Notes under the pieces: model-generated
Seen by the model: the letters and a program-made list of their open reading frames with translations, nothing else
Database searches by the model: none
What the model was told of the DNA's origin: nothing
Shown here: positions 1 to 13,156 of the stretch, piece by piece
How positions within the stretch are numbered: position 1 is the first letter of the stretch
Layout: the number at the start of each line of letters is the position of its first letter
Program-made: the position numbers and the translations under genes
Assembly (NCBI RefSeq): GCF_000513955.1
Contig: NZ_KI911328.1
Coordinates: forward strand, 168,552 to 232,551
Length of the DNA stretch: 64,000 nucleotides
Direction: 5' to 3'
DNA from: Pseudoxanthomonas suwonensis J47
GTDB lineage: Bacteria > Pseudomonadota > Gammaproteobacteria > Xanthomonadales > Xanthomonadaceae

Positions 1-1933
<1,933 letters not shown>

Positions 1934-2149
1934 GGCCAGGCGGCGGGAATGGCCCCGGCTTGACCTTGCGCAAGGCGATCCCCGTGCCCCGCGATATCCT
2001 GCCCGCGCCGCAACGTCCGCTCGCCGCGGGCCGCGGCGGCCGGCCGGCCGCGACCGCCGGCCAGGCCTCCCGCCCCGTCCATGCCGGCCAGGCGCCGGTC
2101 CCGACGCACGCGGGCGCCGCCCGCTGAGCGCACCGGAAGTCGACGCGAC

Positions 2150-2548
2150 ATGCACCTGCTGATCAACATCGACGTCGACGACCTGCCCCGCGCCGCAGCC
2201 TTCTACCGCGACGCCTTCGGCCTGTCCGCCGCGCGCCGCTTCGGCGACGGCGCGGTGGAGATGCTCGGCGCGCAGGCCCCGATCTACCTGCTGCGCAAAC
2301 CCGCCGGCCCGACCGGCGCCGGCGAAGCGCGGCGCGACTACCACCGCCACTGGACCCCGCTCCACCTGGACGTCGTGGTCGATGACCTGGACGCGGCCCT
2401 GGCCCGTGCCCTCGCTGCCGGCGCCCGCGCCGAAGGCGACGTGCGCGAGGCCGCCTGGGGCCGCATCGTGCAGCTGGCCGACCCGTTCGGGCATGGCTGG
2501 TGCCTGCTCCAGTTCCTCGGCCGCGGCTACGACGAGATCACCGCATGA
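2150..2548 (+). CDS. VOC (glyoxalase/bleomycin-resistance) family protein
   Basis: 132 residues forming one vicinal-oxygen-chelate unit. It opens with a beta strand and the FYRDAFGL motif (about residues 17-24), has a central HLDVVVDDLDAALARAL strand-helix, and ends in ADPFGHGWCLLQF, a typical VOC C-terminal half. The family includes glyoxalases, dioxygenases and resistance proteins, so the substrate cannot be read from sequence. The ATG at 2150 starts the conserved strand; the longer frame upstream is arginine-rich and unlike the family. Its stop overlaps the start of the next gene (ATGA at 2545-2548), so it is probably translated together with the ribosomal oxygenase. Confidence 0.85.
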   Translation: MHLLINIDVDDLPRAAAFYRDAFGLSAARRFGDGAVEMLGAQAPIYLLRKPAGPTGAGEARRDYHRHWTPLHLDVVVDDLDAALARALAAGARAEGDVREAAWGRIVQLADPFGHGWCLLQFLGRGYDEITA

Positions 2549-3831
2549 CTCCCAAGCGCCCCACCCCGAAGAAAACCGCCGGCAAGGCCGCCGCTAAGCG
2601 CGCCCCGACCGCCCTGCCGTTCGAGATCGATGCCGCCGGACGCGGCCCGCTGGGCATGGACCCGGCGCAGTTCCTGCGCGACTACTGGCACAAGCGCCCG
2701 CTGCTGGTGCGCAACGCCTTCCCCGGCTTCCAGGCCCCGCTGATGCCCGAGGACCTGGCCGGCCTGGCGTGCGAGGAAGGCGCGCTGGCCCGCCTGATCA
2801 GCCTGGACCGCGCCAGCGGCCGCTGGGACGTGCGCCACGGCCCGTTCCAGGAAGAGGACTTCCCGGGCATGCCCGACCACGACTGGACCCTGCTGGTCCA
2901 GGACGTGGACCGCTGGGACCCGGACGTGGCCGCGCTGCTGGAGCAGTTCCGCTTCCTGCCGCGCTGGCGCATCGACGACATCATGGTCAGCTTCGCCGCC
3001 ACCGGCGGCTCGGTCGGCGCGCACGTGGACCACTACGACGTGTTCCTGCTGCAGGCCCATGGCCACCGCCGCTGGATGATCGACGCCAGCGTGGCGATGG
3101 GCCGCCCCGCCCCCGACCTGGCCTTCCAGGAGGACGTGGCGATCAAGCTGCTGAAGCACTTCGACCCGACCCATGACTGGGTGCTTGGCCCGGGCGACAT
3201 GCTCTACCTGCCGCCGCTGGTGCCGCACCACGGCGTGGCCGAGGATCCGTGCCTGACCTTCTCGGTGGGCATGCGCGCGCCGTCGTCGGCCGAGCTGATG
3301 GGCGACTGGCTGGACGAGGTGCTGCAGGACGCCGACGAGGCGATCCGCTACCACGACGAGGACCTGGCCGTGCCGGCAGATCCGAACGAGATCGACGTGG
3401 CGGCGATGAACCGCGTGGTCGACGCGCTCAACGCGATCCGCATGAACGACCCGGACCGCCTCGGCGACTGGTTCGGCCGCTTCATCACCACCTACCGCGC
3501 CGCCGGCGACGTGGTCCCGCGCGGCGACGAGCGCCCGCGCATCGAGCTGGAATGGGACCTGGCCCACGGCGGCGCGCTGGAACGCCACCCGTGGGCGCGC
3601 ATGGCCTGGCGCCGCAACCATGGTTCGCGCCACGCCAGCCTGTTCTGCAGCGGCCGCACCCTGCACCTGCCGGTCGCCGACGCGCGCCTGCTGGCCGATT
3701 CGCCGGTGCTCGACGGCGCCGCCTGGGACTCGCTCTCGGCCGCCGGCCGCGACGCGGTGTTCGAGCTGCACCAGGCCGGCTTCTACGCGCTGCTGGGCGA
3801 GGATCCGGACGAATGCGACGAGGACGCGTGA
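2545..3831 (+). CDS. roxA: Ribosomal protein uL16 arginine 3-hydroxylase (JmjC/cupin oxygenase)
   Basis: 428 residues, somewhat longer than E. coli YcfD because of a Lys/Ala-rich N-terminal tail. YcfD/RoxA is an Fe(II)- and 2-oxoglutarate-dependent oxygenase that hydroxylates an arginine of ribosomal protein L16. The iron ligands are visible as the HVD of GAHVDHYDVFLLQ (about residues 157-159) and a distal His in LPPLVPHHGVAEDP (about 222-230). The start is fixed by ATGA overlap with the VOC gene. Its own stop overlaps the GTG of the following GNAT gene by 4 bp, so the three genes look like one translationally coupled unit. Confidence 0.92.
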   Translation: MTPKRPTPKKTAGKAAAKRAPTALPFEIDAAGRGPLGMDPAQFLRDYWHKRPLLVRNAFPGFQAPLMPEDLAGLACEEGALARLISLDRASGRWDVRHGPFQEEDFPGMPDHDWTLLVQDVDRWDPDVAALLEQFRFLPRWRIDDIMVSFAATGGSVGAHVDHYDVFLLQAHGHRRWMIDASVAMGRPAPDLAFQEDVAIKLLKHFDPTHDWVLGPGDMLYLPPLVPHHGVAEDPCLTFSVGMRAPSSAELMGDWLDEVLQDADEAIRYHDEDLAVPADPNEIDVAAMNRVVDALNAIRMNDPDRLGDWFGRFITTYRAAGDVVPRGDERPRIELEWDLAHGGALERHPWARMAWRRNHGSRHASLFCSGRTLHLPVADARLLADSPVLDGAAWDSLSAAGRDAVFELHQAGFYALLGEDPDECDEDA

Positions 3832-4730
3832 GCCGCACCTGGACGATCGCTGCCGCCGACTACGCGCACGACCACGCGCGCCTGCATGCGCTGCGCGAGG
3901 AGGTCTTCGTGCGCGGCCAGGGCGTGCCGGCGGAGCTGGAGCGCGATGCACTGGATCCGCTCAGCTTCCACGTGGTGGCCAGCGACGCCTCCGGGCGCCT
4001 GCTGGGCACCGGGCGGCTGACCCCGGAGCGGCGAATCGGGCGCATGGCGGTGCTGGAGGAGGCCCGCGGCCGGGGCATCGGCGAGGCCCTGCTGGCCGCG
4101 CTGGTCGAGGAGGCGCGGCGCCGGCAGTGGCCGGAGGTCAGCCTGCACGCTCAGGTCCACGCCCTGGCGTTCTACGCCCGCGGCGGGTTCGTCCCGTCCG
4201 GCCCGGTCTTCACCGAGGCCGGCATCCTCCACCGCCACATGGTCCGGCGCCTGCCCGGGGCCGGCGCGATGGACGACGTCGAAAGCGCCGCCGCGGTCCT
4301 GCTCGGCGTGGCCCATTCGGCCCGGCGCCTGGTCGGGATCTACAGCCGCGCCCTGGACCCGGGCCTGCTCGACCGGGCGGACGTGGTGGCCGCCCTGCGC
4401 GCGTTCGCGGTACGCCCCGGTCCGTGCCAGGTGCAGGTCCTGCTGCAGGATCCGGGCACCCCGCAGCGCAACAGCGCGCCGCTGCTGGGCCTGGCCCAGC
4501 GCCTGCCCAGCGTGTTCGCCTTCCGCCAGCCGCGCGACCCGGTCGACACCAGCTATCCGTCGGCGTATGCGTTCAACGACACCGGCGCGGCGCTGTTCCG
4601 CCCGCTGGGGCACCGCTTCGAAGGTGAAGGCGGCGTCGAGGACGCGGCCACCGCGCGTCGCCTGCGCCTGGAATTCGCCGCGGTGTGGGAGCGCTCGCGG
4701 CCCTGCGTGGAGTACCGCGCCCTGACCTGA
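3828..4730 (+). CDS. GNAT N-acetyltransferase with C-terminal domain of unknown function
   Basis: 300 residues starting with GTG at 3828, which overlaps the roxA stop (GTGA). Residues 1-145 form a GNAT domain. The REEVFVRGQGVP segment is characteristic of the ElaA/YjcF-like group, and the acetyl-CoA pyrophosphate loop is EEARGRGIGEALL. Residues of about 150-300 form a second domain that looks like the DUF7931-type extension seen in Xanthomonadaceae (QLVRDPGTPQRNS-like segment); its role is unknown to me. The acceptor substrate cannot be predicted. Tight linkage to roxA suggests, as inference only, a role near translation or protein modification. Confidence 0.8.
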   Translation: MSRTWTIAAADYAHDHARLHALREEVFVRGQGVPAELERDALDPLSFHVVASDASGRLLGTGRLTPERRIGRMAVLEEARGRGIGEALLAALVEEARRRQWPEVSLHAQVHALAFYARGGFVPSGPVFTEAGILHRHMVRRLPGAGAMDDVESAAAVLLGVAHSARRLVGIYSRALDPGLLDRADVVAALRAFAVRPGPCQVQVLLQDPGTPQRNSAPLLGLAQRLPSVFAFRQPRDPVDTSYPSAYAFNDTGAALFRPLGHRFEGEGGVEDAATARRLRLEFAAVWERSRPCVEYRALT

Positions 4731-4873
4731 GCCGGGGCGGTTCCTTCGCGGCACCACCGCGATGACAGGCAGGCGACAGTGCGTCCCGGCAGAGTGTGAC
4801 CCGACCCCAAACACGGGGCCCGGCAAGGCCGGGCTTCGCCCTTCGGCTAGGTCCTGCGAGCGTGAATGGGGGT

Positions 4874-4879
4874 TATACT
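4874..4879 (+). promoter_or_regulatory. Candidate -10 element (TATACT) for sucABlpd
   Basis: The 218-bp gap before sucA contains TATACT 70 bp upstream of the GTG start, a good match to a sigma-70 -10. A convincing -35 is not present at 16-18 bp. A GC hairpin (4818-4824 pairing with 4828-4834) lies just upstream and may separate the operon from the GNAT gene. Confidence 0.35.
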
Positions 4880-4948
4880 TTTGCGGCTTTCCGCCCGCTC
4901 GACGGGCCCGGGCCCTGGGCCCATCCCCCCTCCAGACGCGACACCATC

Positions 4949-7780
4949 GTGGACAACCTACTCAAGCAGTTTGCGCAGTCTTCGCAGCTCGGCAGCAATG
5001 CCGCCTATATCGAGGACCTCTACGAGCAGTACCTCGTCTCTCCCGACAGTGTCGATCCGAAATGGAAGACCTACTTCGACGGCTTCAAGGGCCGTGAAGC
5101 GGGGGACGTCCCGCATTCGGCGGTCATCGCCCACGTCGCCGAGGCCGCGCGCCACGCCGCCAACAACGGCTACGCCAGCGCCGCGACGGGCGCCGGCGAC
5201 GAGCGCGAGCGCAACGTCGGCCGCCTGATCACCGCCTACCGTTCGCGCGGCCACCTCGGTGCCAGGCTCGATCCGCTGGGCCTGACCCCGCCGATGAACC
5301 CGCCGGACCTGGGCCTGGAGTTCCACAGCCTGTCCGAGCGCGACCTGGACAGCGAGTTCAGCACCGGCGGCCTGGCCGGCCAGCCGCGGATGAAGCTGCG
5401 CGACCTGTACGCGCGCCTCAAGGCGACCTATACCGGCTCCATCGGCGCCGAGTTCATGCACATCCCCGAGGTCGAGCAGCGCCAGTGGCTGTACCAGCGC
5501 CTCGAGCTGGCCGGCGGCGACTACAACCTCAGCACCGAGACCCGCAAGCGCATCCTCGAGCGGCTCACCGCCGCCGAAGGCCTCGAGCGCTACCTGCACA
5601 CCAAGTACGTCGGCCAGAAGCGCTTCTCGCTGGAAGGCGGCGAGTCGCTGATCCCGCTGCTGGATACCGTGATCCGGCAGTCCGGCGTCGACAAGGTCAA
5701 GGACATCGTCATCGGCATGGCCCACCGCGGCCGCCTCAACGTCCTGGTCAACACCCTCGGCAAGAACCCGCGCAAGCTGTTCGACGAGTTCGAGGGCAAG
5801 TTCGAGCACGACGCCCTGGCCCACGCCGGCGACGTGAAGTACCACATGGGCTTCTCCGCCGACATCGCCACCCCCGGCGCCCCGGTGCACCTGGCCCTGG
5901 CCTTCAACCCCTCGCACCTGGAGATCGTCGACCCGGTGGTCGCCGGCTCGGCGCGTTCGCGCCAGGAACGCCGCGGCGACAACGAGCGCAAGCAGGTCCT
6001 GCCGGTGCTGATCCACGGCGACGCCGCGTTCGCCGGCCAGGGCGTGGTGATGGAGCTGTTCCAGATGTCGCAGGCGCGCGGCTTCGCCGTCGGCGGTACC
6101 GTGCACGTGGTGATCAACAACCAGGTCGGCTTCACCACCAGCAACAAGGAAGACGCCCGCTCCACGCTGTACTGCACCGACGTGGCCAAGATGGTCGGCG
6201 CCCCGGTGTTCCACGTGAACGGCGACGACCCGGAAGCGGTGGTGTTCGTGGCCAAGCTGGCCTACGAGTTCCGCCAGACCTTCAAGAAGGACGTGGTCAT
6301 CGACCTGGTCTGCTACCGCCGCCACGGCCACAACGAGGCCGACGAGCCGGCGGCGACCCAGCCGGTGATGTACCAGACCATCCGCAAGCACCCGACCACC
6401 CGCGAGCTGTACGCCTCGCAGCTGGAGAAGGCCGGCGTGGTGCCCGCCGATGCCGGCAAGGCGCTGGTCGACGAGTACCGCAACAAGCTCGACGCCGGCG
6501 AGGTCACCACCGAGCTGGCGCCCTCCAAGCCGGAGGACTACGAGCTGACCATCGACTGGTCGAAGTACCTGTCGGGCAAGCTCTCCGATGCGGTCGATAC
6601 CCGCGTCAAGAAGGCCACGCTGACCCAGCTGGCGAAGATCATCAACACCATCCCGCAGGGCGTCACGCTGCATCCGCGCGTGGCCAAGATCTACGAGGAC
6701 CGGATGAAGATGACCGCCGGCGAGATCCCGGGCGACTGGGGCTTCGCCGAGAACCTGGCCTATGCCACCCTGCTGTCCGAGGGCCATGGCCTGCGCCTGG
6801 TCGGCCAGGACTCCGGCCGCGGCACGTTCTTCCACCGCCACGCGGTGCTGCACGACCAGAAGACCGACAGCTACTACCTGCCGCTGCGCCAGCTGGTCGA
6901 GACCCCGGAACAGGCCACCATCATCGACTCGCTGCTGAGCGAGGAGGCGGTGATGGCGTTCGAGTACGGCTTCTCCACCACCGACCCGAACACCCTGGAC
7001 ATCTGGGAAGCCCAGTTCGGCGACTTCGCCAACGGCGCGCAGGTCGTGATCGACCAGTTCATCGCCGCCGGCGAGGCCAAGTGGGGCCGCATCTCCGGCC
7101 TGACCCTGCTGCTGCCGCACGGCTACGAAGGCCAGGGCCCGGAGCACAGCTCCGCCCGCCTGGAGCGCTTCCTGCAGCTGTGCGCGCTGGAGAACATGCT
7201 GGTCTGCGTGCCGACCACCCCGGCCCAGTGCTTCCACATGCTGCGCCGGCAGATGAAGATGAGCACGCGCAAGCCGCTCATCGTCATGTCGCCCAAGTCG
7301 CTGCTGCGCCACAAGCTGGCCGTGTCCACCCTGGACGAGCTGGCCAACGGCGAGTTCCAGCACCTGATCCCGGACGCCTCGGCCGACGCGAAGAAGGTCA
7401 AGCGCGTGGTGCTGTGCTCGGGCAAGGTCTACTACGACCTGCTCGAGGACCAGCAGAAGCGCGGCCAGGACGACGTGGCCATCATCCGCATCGAGCAGCT
7501 GTATCCGTTCCCGCGCGAGCTGCTGGCCGCCGAGTTGAAGAAGTACGGCAAGGCCGCCGAGGTCGTGTGGTGCCAGGAAGAGCCGCAGAACCAGGGTGCC
7601 TGGTACCAGATCAAGCACCACCTGCAGGCCTGCCTGGCAAAGGGCCAGGCCCTGAGCTACGCCGGCCGCAGCCGCTCGCCGTCGCCGGCGACCGGCCACT
7701 TCGCCGACCACGTCAAGGAACAGCAGCAGCTGGTCGCCGACGCGCTGGTGAACCCGCCCGGCAACCAGATCGGCGAATAA
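4949..7780 (+). CDS. sucA: 2-oxoglutarate dehydrogenase E1 component
   Basis: 943 residues, the family's normal size. This is the thiamine-diphosphate-dependent decarboxylase of the 2-oxoglutarate dehydrogenase complex in the TCA cycle. The N-terminal E2-binding segment (AAYIEDLYEQYLVSPDSVDP) is followed by the transketolase core, with IGMAHRGRLNVLVN near residue 250, HVNGDDPEAV and the RRHGHNEADEP segment that binds ThDP/Mg, and a C-terminal pyrimidine-binding half (LLLPHGYEGQGPEHSSARLER). I chose the GTG at 4949 because the protein then begins VDNLLKQFAQSS, as in relatives. It is followed 48 bp later by sucB. Confidence 0.97.
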   Translation: MDNLLKQFAQSSQLGSNAAYIEDLYEQYLVSPDSVDPKWKTYFDGFKGREAGDVPHSAVIAHVAEAARHAANNGYASAATGAGDERERNVGRLITAYRSRGHLGARLDPLGLTPPMNPPDLGLEFHSLSERDLDSEFSTGGLAGQPRMKLRDLYARLKATYTGSIGAEFMHIPEVEQRQWLYQRLELAGGDYNLSTETRKRILERLTAAEGLERYLHTKYVGQKRFSLEGGESLIPLLDTVIRQSGVDKVKDIVIGMAHRGRLNVLVNTLGKNPRKLFDEFEGKFEHDALAHAGDVKYHMGFSADIATPGAPVHLALAFNPSHLEIVDPVVAGSARSRQERRGDNERKQVLPVLIHGDAAFAGQGVVMELFQMSQARGFAVGGTVHVVINNQVGFTTSNKEDARSTLYCTDVAKMVGAPVFHVNGDDPEAVVFVAKLAYEFRQTFKKDVVIDLVCYRRHGHNEADEPAATQPVMYQTIRKHPTTRELYASQLEKAGVVPADAGKALVDEYRNKLDAGEVTTELAPSKPEDYELTIDWSKYLSGKLSDAVDTRVKKATLTQLAKIINTIPQGVTLHPRVAKIYEDRMKMTAGEIPGDWGFAENLAYATLLSEGHGLRLVGQDSGRGTFFHRHAVLHDQKTDSYYLPLRQLVETPEQATIIDSLLSEEAVMAFEYGFSTTDPNTLDIWEAQFGDFANGAQVVIDQFIAAGEAKWGRISGLTLLLPHGYEGQGPEHSSARLERFLQLCALENMLVCVPTTPAQCFHMLRRQMKMSTRKPLIVMSPKSLLRHKLAVSTLDELANGEFQHLIPDASADAKKVKRVVLCSGKVYYDLLEDQQKRGQDDVAIIRIEQLYPFPRELLAAELKKYGKAAEVVWCQEEPQNQGAWYQIKHHLQACLAKGQALSYAGRSRSPSPATGHFADHVKEQQQLVADALVNPPGNQIGE

Positions 7781-7828
7781 ACGCCACCACCCTCTTCGCC
7801 CCAAGAATTCAAGAAACAAGGACGCCCC

Positions 7829-10563
<2,735 letters not shown>

Positions 10564-10580
10564 TCCCGGTCGGCCCCGCA

Positions 10581-10608
10581 CGAAGGCTCCGCCCCGGCGG
10601 AGCCTTCG
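10581..10608 (+). terminator. Rho-independent terminator of the sucABlpd operon
   Basis: A 12-bp perfect stem (cgaaggctccgc/gcggagccttcg) with a four-base loop begins 18 bp after the lpd stop and is followed by tcgtttc. The stem and the T-containing tail fit an intrinsic terminator. Confidence 0.85.
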
Positions 10609-10632
10609 TCGTTTCAAGAACCGGAGCCAAGC

Positions 10633-10806
10633 ATGTCGTCCAAAGGCCTGCCACCCGCCGCCACCGCCGTGCTGTATGCGGCCGCGGGCGTGCTGTTCAT
10701 CGCCGGCGCGCTCAGCGGCGGCAGGCCGGCCTTCAGCGGCGTGGGCGTGGCTTTCCTCGTGCTGGCGGCGCTGGTATGGATGCGCCGCCGACATCGCCAG
10801 GACTGA
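10633..10806 (+). CDS. Small two-helix membrane protein, unknown function
   Basis: 57 residues starting MSSKGLPPAATAVLYAA. Two hydrophobic segments at about residues 8-27 and 34-50 are separated by the polar turn SGGRPAFSG, and the C-terminus is basic (MRRRHRQD), a positive-inside pattern. A weak ribosome-binding site (GGAGCC) lies 6 bp upstream. It sits between the lpd terminator and the LOG gene, in the same direction and 45 bp from the latter, so co-transcription with the LOG gene is possible. I do not recognise a family. Confidence 0.6.
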   Translation: MSSKGLPPAATAVLYAAAGVLFIAGALSGGRPAFSGVGVAFLVLAALVWMRRRHRQD

Positions 10807-10851
10807 CCCGCCGCCCTCCGTTTCCCGTCCCCTGTTGCAAGGTTCCCCTCC

Positions 10852-11445
10852 ATGAAATCCGTCTGCGTCTATTGCGGTTCCAACGCCGGCAGCAAGCCGG
10901 CCTATGCCGAACGCGCCATCGCCCTGGGCGACCGGCTCGCCAGGGACGGCCTGCGCCTGGTCTATGGCGGCGGCAACGTCGGCCTGATGGGCACGGTCGC
11001 CAACGCGGTGCTGGCCGCTGGCGGCGAGGTCACCGGCGTCATTCCCAAGCAGCTGGCCGACTGGGAAGTGGCGCACCAGGGCCTGACCGAGCTGCAGATC
11101 GTCGGCTCGATGCACGAGCGCAAGATGCGCATGTTCGAGCTCTCCGATGCCTTCGTCGCGCTGCCCGGCGGCTTCGGCACCATGGAAGAGATCTTCGAGA
11201 TGCTGACCTGGCGCCAGCTGGGCATCGGCAACAAGCCCTGCGCCTTCTTCGACATCGAAGGCTTCTACGCCCCGCTGATCGGCATGATCGACCGCATGGT
11301 CGAGGAACGCTTCCTGCACCCCGACCAGCGCGCCGACCTCTGGTACGGCAGCGACATCGACGAGATGCTGGCGTGGATGCGGGAGTATCAGCCGGCGCAG
11401 GCGAGCAAGTGGATCGACGAGAAGCGCCGCAGCGTCATGAAATGA
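10852..11445 (+). CDS. LOG family protein (cytokinin riboside 5'-monophosphate phosphoribohydrolase type, TIGR00730)
   Basis: 197 residues with the family's hallmark PGGFGTMEEIFEMLTWRQLG (about residues 102-121) and the upstream LVYGGGNVGLMG nucleotide-binding loop. LOG enzymes hydrolyse nucleoside 5'-monophosphates to base plus ribose 5-phosphate. In bacteria the physiological substrate is often AMP or another purine nucleotide rather than a cytokinin. The protein ends IDEKRRSVMK. This tail is duplicated immediately downstream (11523-11553), where the copy differs only synonymously and has its own stop. Confidence 0.9.
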   Translation: MKSVCVYCGSNAGSKPAYAERAIALGDRLARDGLRLVYGGGNVGLMGTVANAVLAAGGEVTGVIPKQLADWEVAHQGLTELQIVGSMHERKMRMFELSDAFVALPGGFGTMEEIFEMLTWRQLGIGNKPCAFFDIEGFYAPLIGMIDRMVEERFLHPDQRADLWYGSDIDEMLAWMREYQPAQASKWIDEKRRSVMK

Positions 11446-11632
11446 ACGCCGCATGGCGGCTAGGACGCTGGCGCGTGGCGACGCGCCAGACGTCGCCAGC
11501 GCCCTGGCGCTTTCCCGGCGCGGATCGACGAGAAGCGCCGAAGCGTCATGAAGTAACGGCGCATGGCGGCAAGGACGCTGGCGCGTGGCGACGCGCCACA
11601 CGTCGCCAGCGCCCTCGTTCCTTCCCGGCGCC
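11412..11632. repeat. Two tandem copies of a 111-bp unit that includes the 3' end of the LOG gene
   Basis: Unit 1 (11412-11522) begins inside the LOG gene, covers its last codons and stop, and continues into a palindromic element. Unit 2 (11523 to about 11632) repeats all of it. In the coding part the differences are CGC/CGA, AAA/AAG and stop TGA/TAA, so both read IDEKRRSVMK then stop. The palindromic core (ctggcgcgt/acgcgccag, 9-bp arms) is the reverse complement of the element near 60-95 and resembles the one at 56350-56395. Confidence 0.8.
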
Positions 11633-11641
11633 CCCCCGCGA

Positions 11642-13048
11642 TCACCGCCCGTGCGGCGTCGCCACCTCGCAGCGGTTGCGGCCGTTGCGCTTGGCCCGGT
11701 ACAGCGCCTGGTCGGCCGCTTCCAGCAGCACCGCGTAGTCCGGATGCCCCTCGAACTGGGCCACGCCGATCGACACCGTGAGCCGCAGGTCGCCGATGCC
11801 GCGCCCCAGCGCGAACGGCGTCTCCGCGATCCGCAACCGGATCCGCTCGGCCACTTCCATCGCCTTGGCCAGCGGCGTCTCCACCAGCGCCACCGCGAAC
11901 TCCTCGCCGCCGTAGCGGAACACGAAATCGCTGCTGCGCGTGCACTGCAGCAGCACATCCGCCACGTGGCGCAGGACCGCGTCGCCGGCCGCATGCCCGC
12001 CGTTGTCGTTGACCGACTTGAAATGGTCCACGTCGACCATGAGCACGCTGAACGGCGCGCCCGTGCGCGCCGCCGCGCCGATCTCGCGGCCGACGATCGT
12101 CGACAGGAAGCGGCGGTTGAGCGTGCGCGTCAGCGGATCGCGCCCGCCCTCCATGCTCTCCAGGATCCCGAACATCCCGTCGACCAGGTAACCGATGTCG
12201 CCCAGCGCGCTGTTGAGCTCGTGCAGCACGTTGCCGGCCGCCGCCCCGCCGGGTTGCAGCGAAGGGAGCAGGACGCCGTCGACGCGGTCGATCAGCGCGT
12301 TGACCTTGCCCATCTCGCCGAGCCCGCCGAACAGCAGGCTGCCCTTGTGGCGCAGCCACAGCCCGAAGGTCGAATCGGCCAGCCGCCCGCAGGACGGCTG
12401 CAGCCCGCGGCAGATGTCGAACAGCAGGCGCTGGCCCCACTCCAGCAGCGCCGCCCGCTGCGTCTCGCGCTCCAGCGCCATGTCCTGGGAAATGGTCATG
12501 GCCTGGTAGATGCCGTCGTTCTCGGCCGCCTCCTGCATGTCGTCGCCGAAGGAGTGGCTCAGCACCTCCACCGCCAGGTCGATCATGACATAGCAGTACT
12601 GCCGGATCGCCCCCGCCGGCGCGCCATGCACGTCCCCGTCGCCGTCGGCGCGGAGCGCCAGTTCGCGCTTGAGCAGGCGCGCCCCGTGCAGTACCGCGTG
12701 CACCGGCACCCGGATCCGCGCATGCACCCGGCCGACGCGGATCTGGTTGGCGACCAGCTGCTCCATGTCCGGCCCTTCGGCCGCGAACAGGTCCAGCAAC
12801 CAGCCGCGCAGCGAATGCCGCAGCCGGCTGTCGACCATCTCGTTGGAGATCAGTCCCCTGGAATCCGGATGCGCCAGCAGCGCGGCGTAGAACACTTCCA
12901 CGCAATGCGTCGCCGCTTCCTCGACCATGCGTGCCGCCGCCTGGCGGACCTTCGGGTCGACCCCGTCGATGAAACCTTTCCATTCCCCGGCCGTGGCCGC
13001 GTATCCCGCGTTGGCCTTTGCTCCGCCGGAGCGCACTTGCATTTCCAT
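11642..13048 (-). CDS. Globin-coupled diguanylate cyclase (DosC-like)
   Basis: 468 residues, close to the 460 of E. coli DosC. Residues of about 20-165 form a globin-coupled sensor domain; His109 in VGRVHARIRVPVH fits the proximal heme ligand of that family. A middle helical domain spans about 165-300. The C-terminal GGDEF domain (about 310-460) has an intact GGEEF active site and an inhibitory I-site (RSSD five residues before it). It should make c-di-GMP under control of O2 or another heme ligand. It is divergent from the AcuI-like gene across a 108-bp spacer and converges on the LOG gene. An alternative start two codons in (13042) is possible. Confidence 0.85.
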   Translation of the reverse strand: MEMQVRSGGAKANAGYAATAGEWKGFIDGVDPKVRQAAARMVEEAATHCVEVFYAALLAHPDSRGLISNEMVDSRLRHSLRGWLLDLFAAEGPDMEQLVANQIRVGRVHARIRVPVHAVLHGARLLKRELALRADGDGDVHGAPAGAIRQYCYVMIDLAVEVLSHSFGDDMQEAAENDGIYQAMTISQDMALERETQRAALLEWGQRLLFDICRGLQPSCGRLADSTFGLWLRHKGSLLFGGLGEMGKVNALIDRVDGVLLPSLQPGGAAAGNVLHELNSALGDIGYLVDGMFGILESMEGGRDPLTRTLNRRFLSTIVGREIGAAARTGAPFSVLMVDVDHFKSVNDNGGHAAGDAVLRHVADVLLQCTRSSDFVFRYGGEEFAVALVETPLAKAMEVAERIRLRIAETPFALGRGIGDLRLTVSIGVAQFEGHPDYAVLLEAADQALYRAKRNGRNRCEVATPHGR

Positions 13049-13087
13049 GGCGTGATTCTATTCGCAGCCCCGTGCGGCGAGGAGACT

Positions 13088-13112
13088 TGCGCACGCGCTG
13101 GCGTCGTGCGCA
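13088..13112. promoter_or_regulatory. Inverted repeat in a divergent promoter region, candidate operator
   Basis: TGCGCACG (13088-13095) and CGTGCGCA (13105-13112) are a perfect 8-bp inverted repeat with a 9-bp spacer. It lies between the divergent starts of the diguanylate cyclase (13048) and the oxidoreductase (13157). A possible -10 (GATAAA, about 13119-13124) for the oxidoreductase follows directly. The binding factor is unknown. Confidence 0.35.
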
Positions 13113-13156
13113 GGCGGCGGATAAAGTCGAAGCATCCGCAGTCGCACCGCACGACC

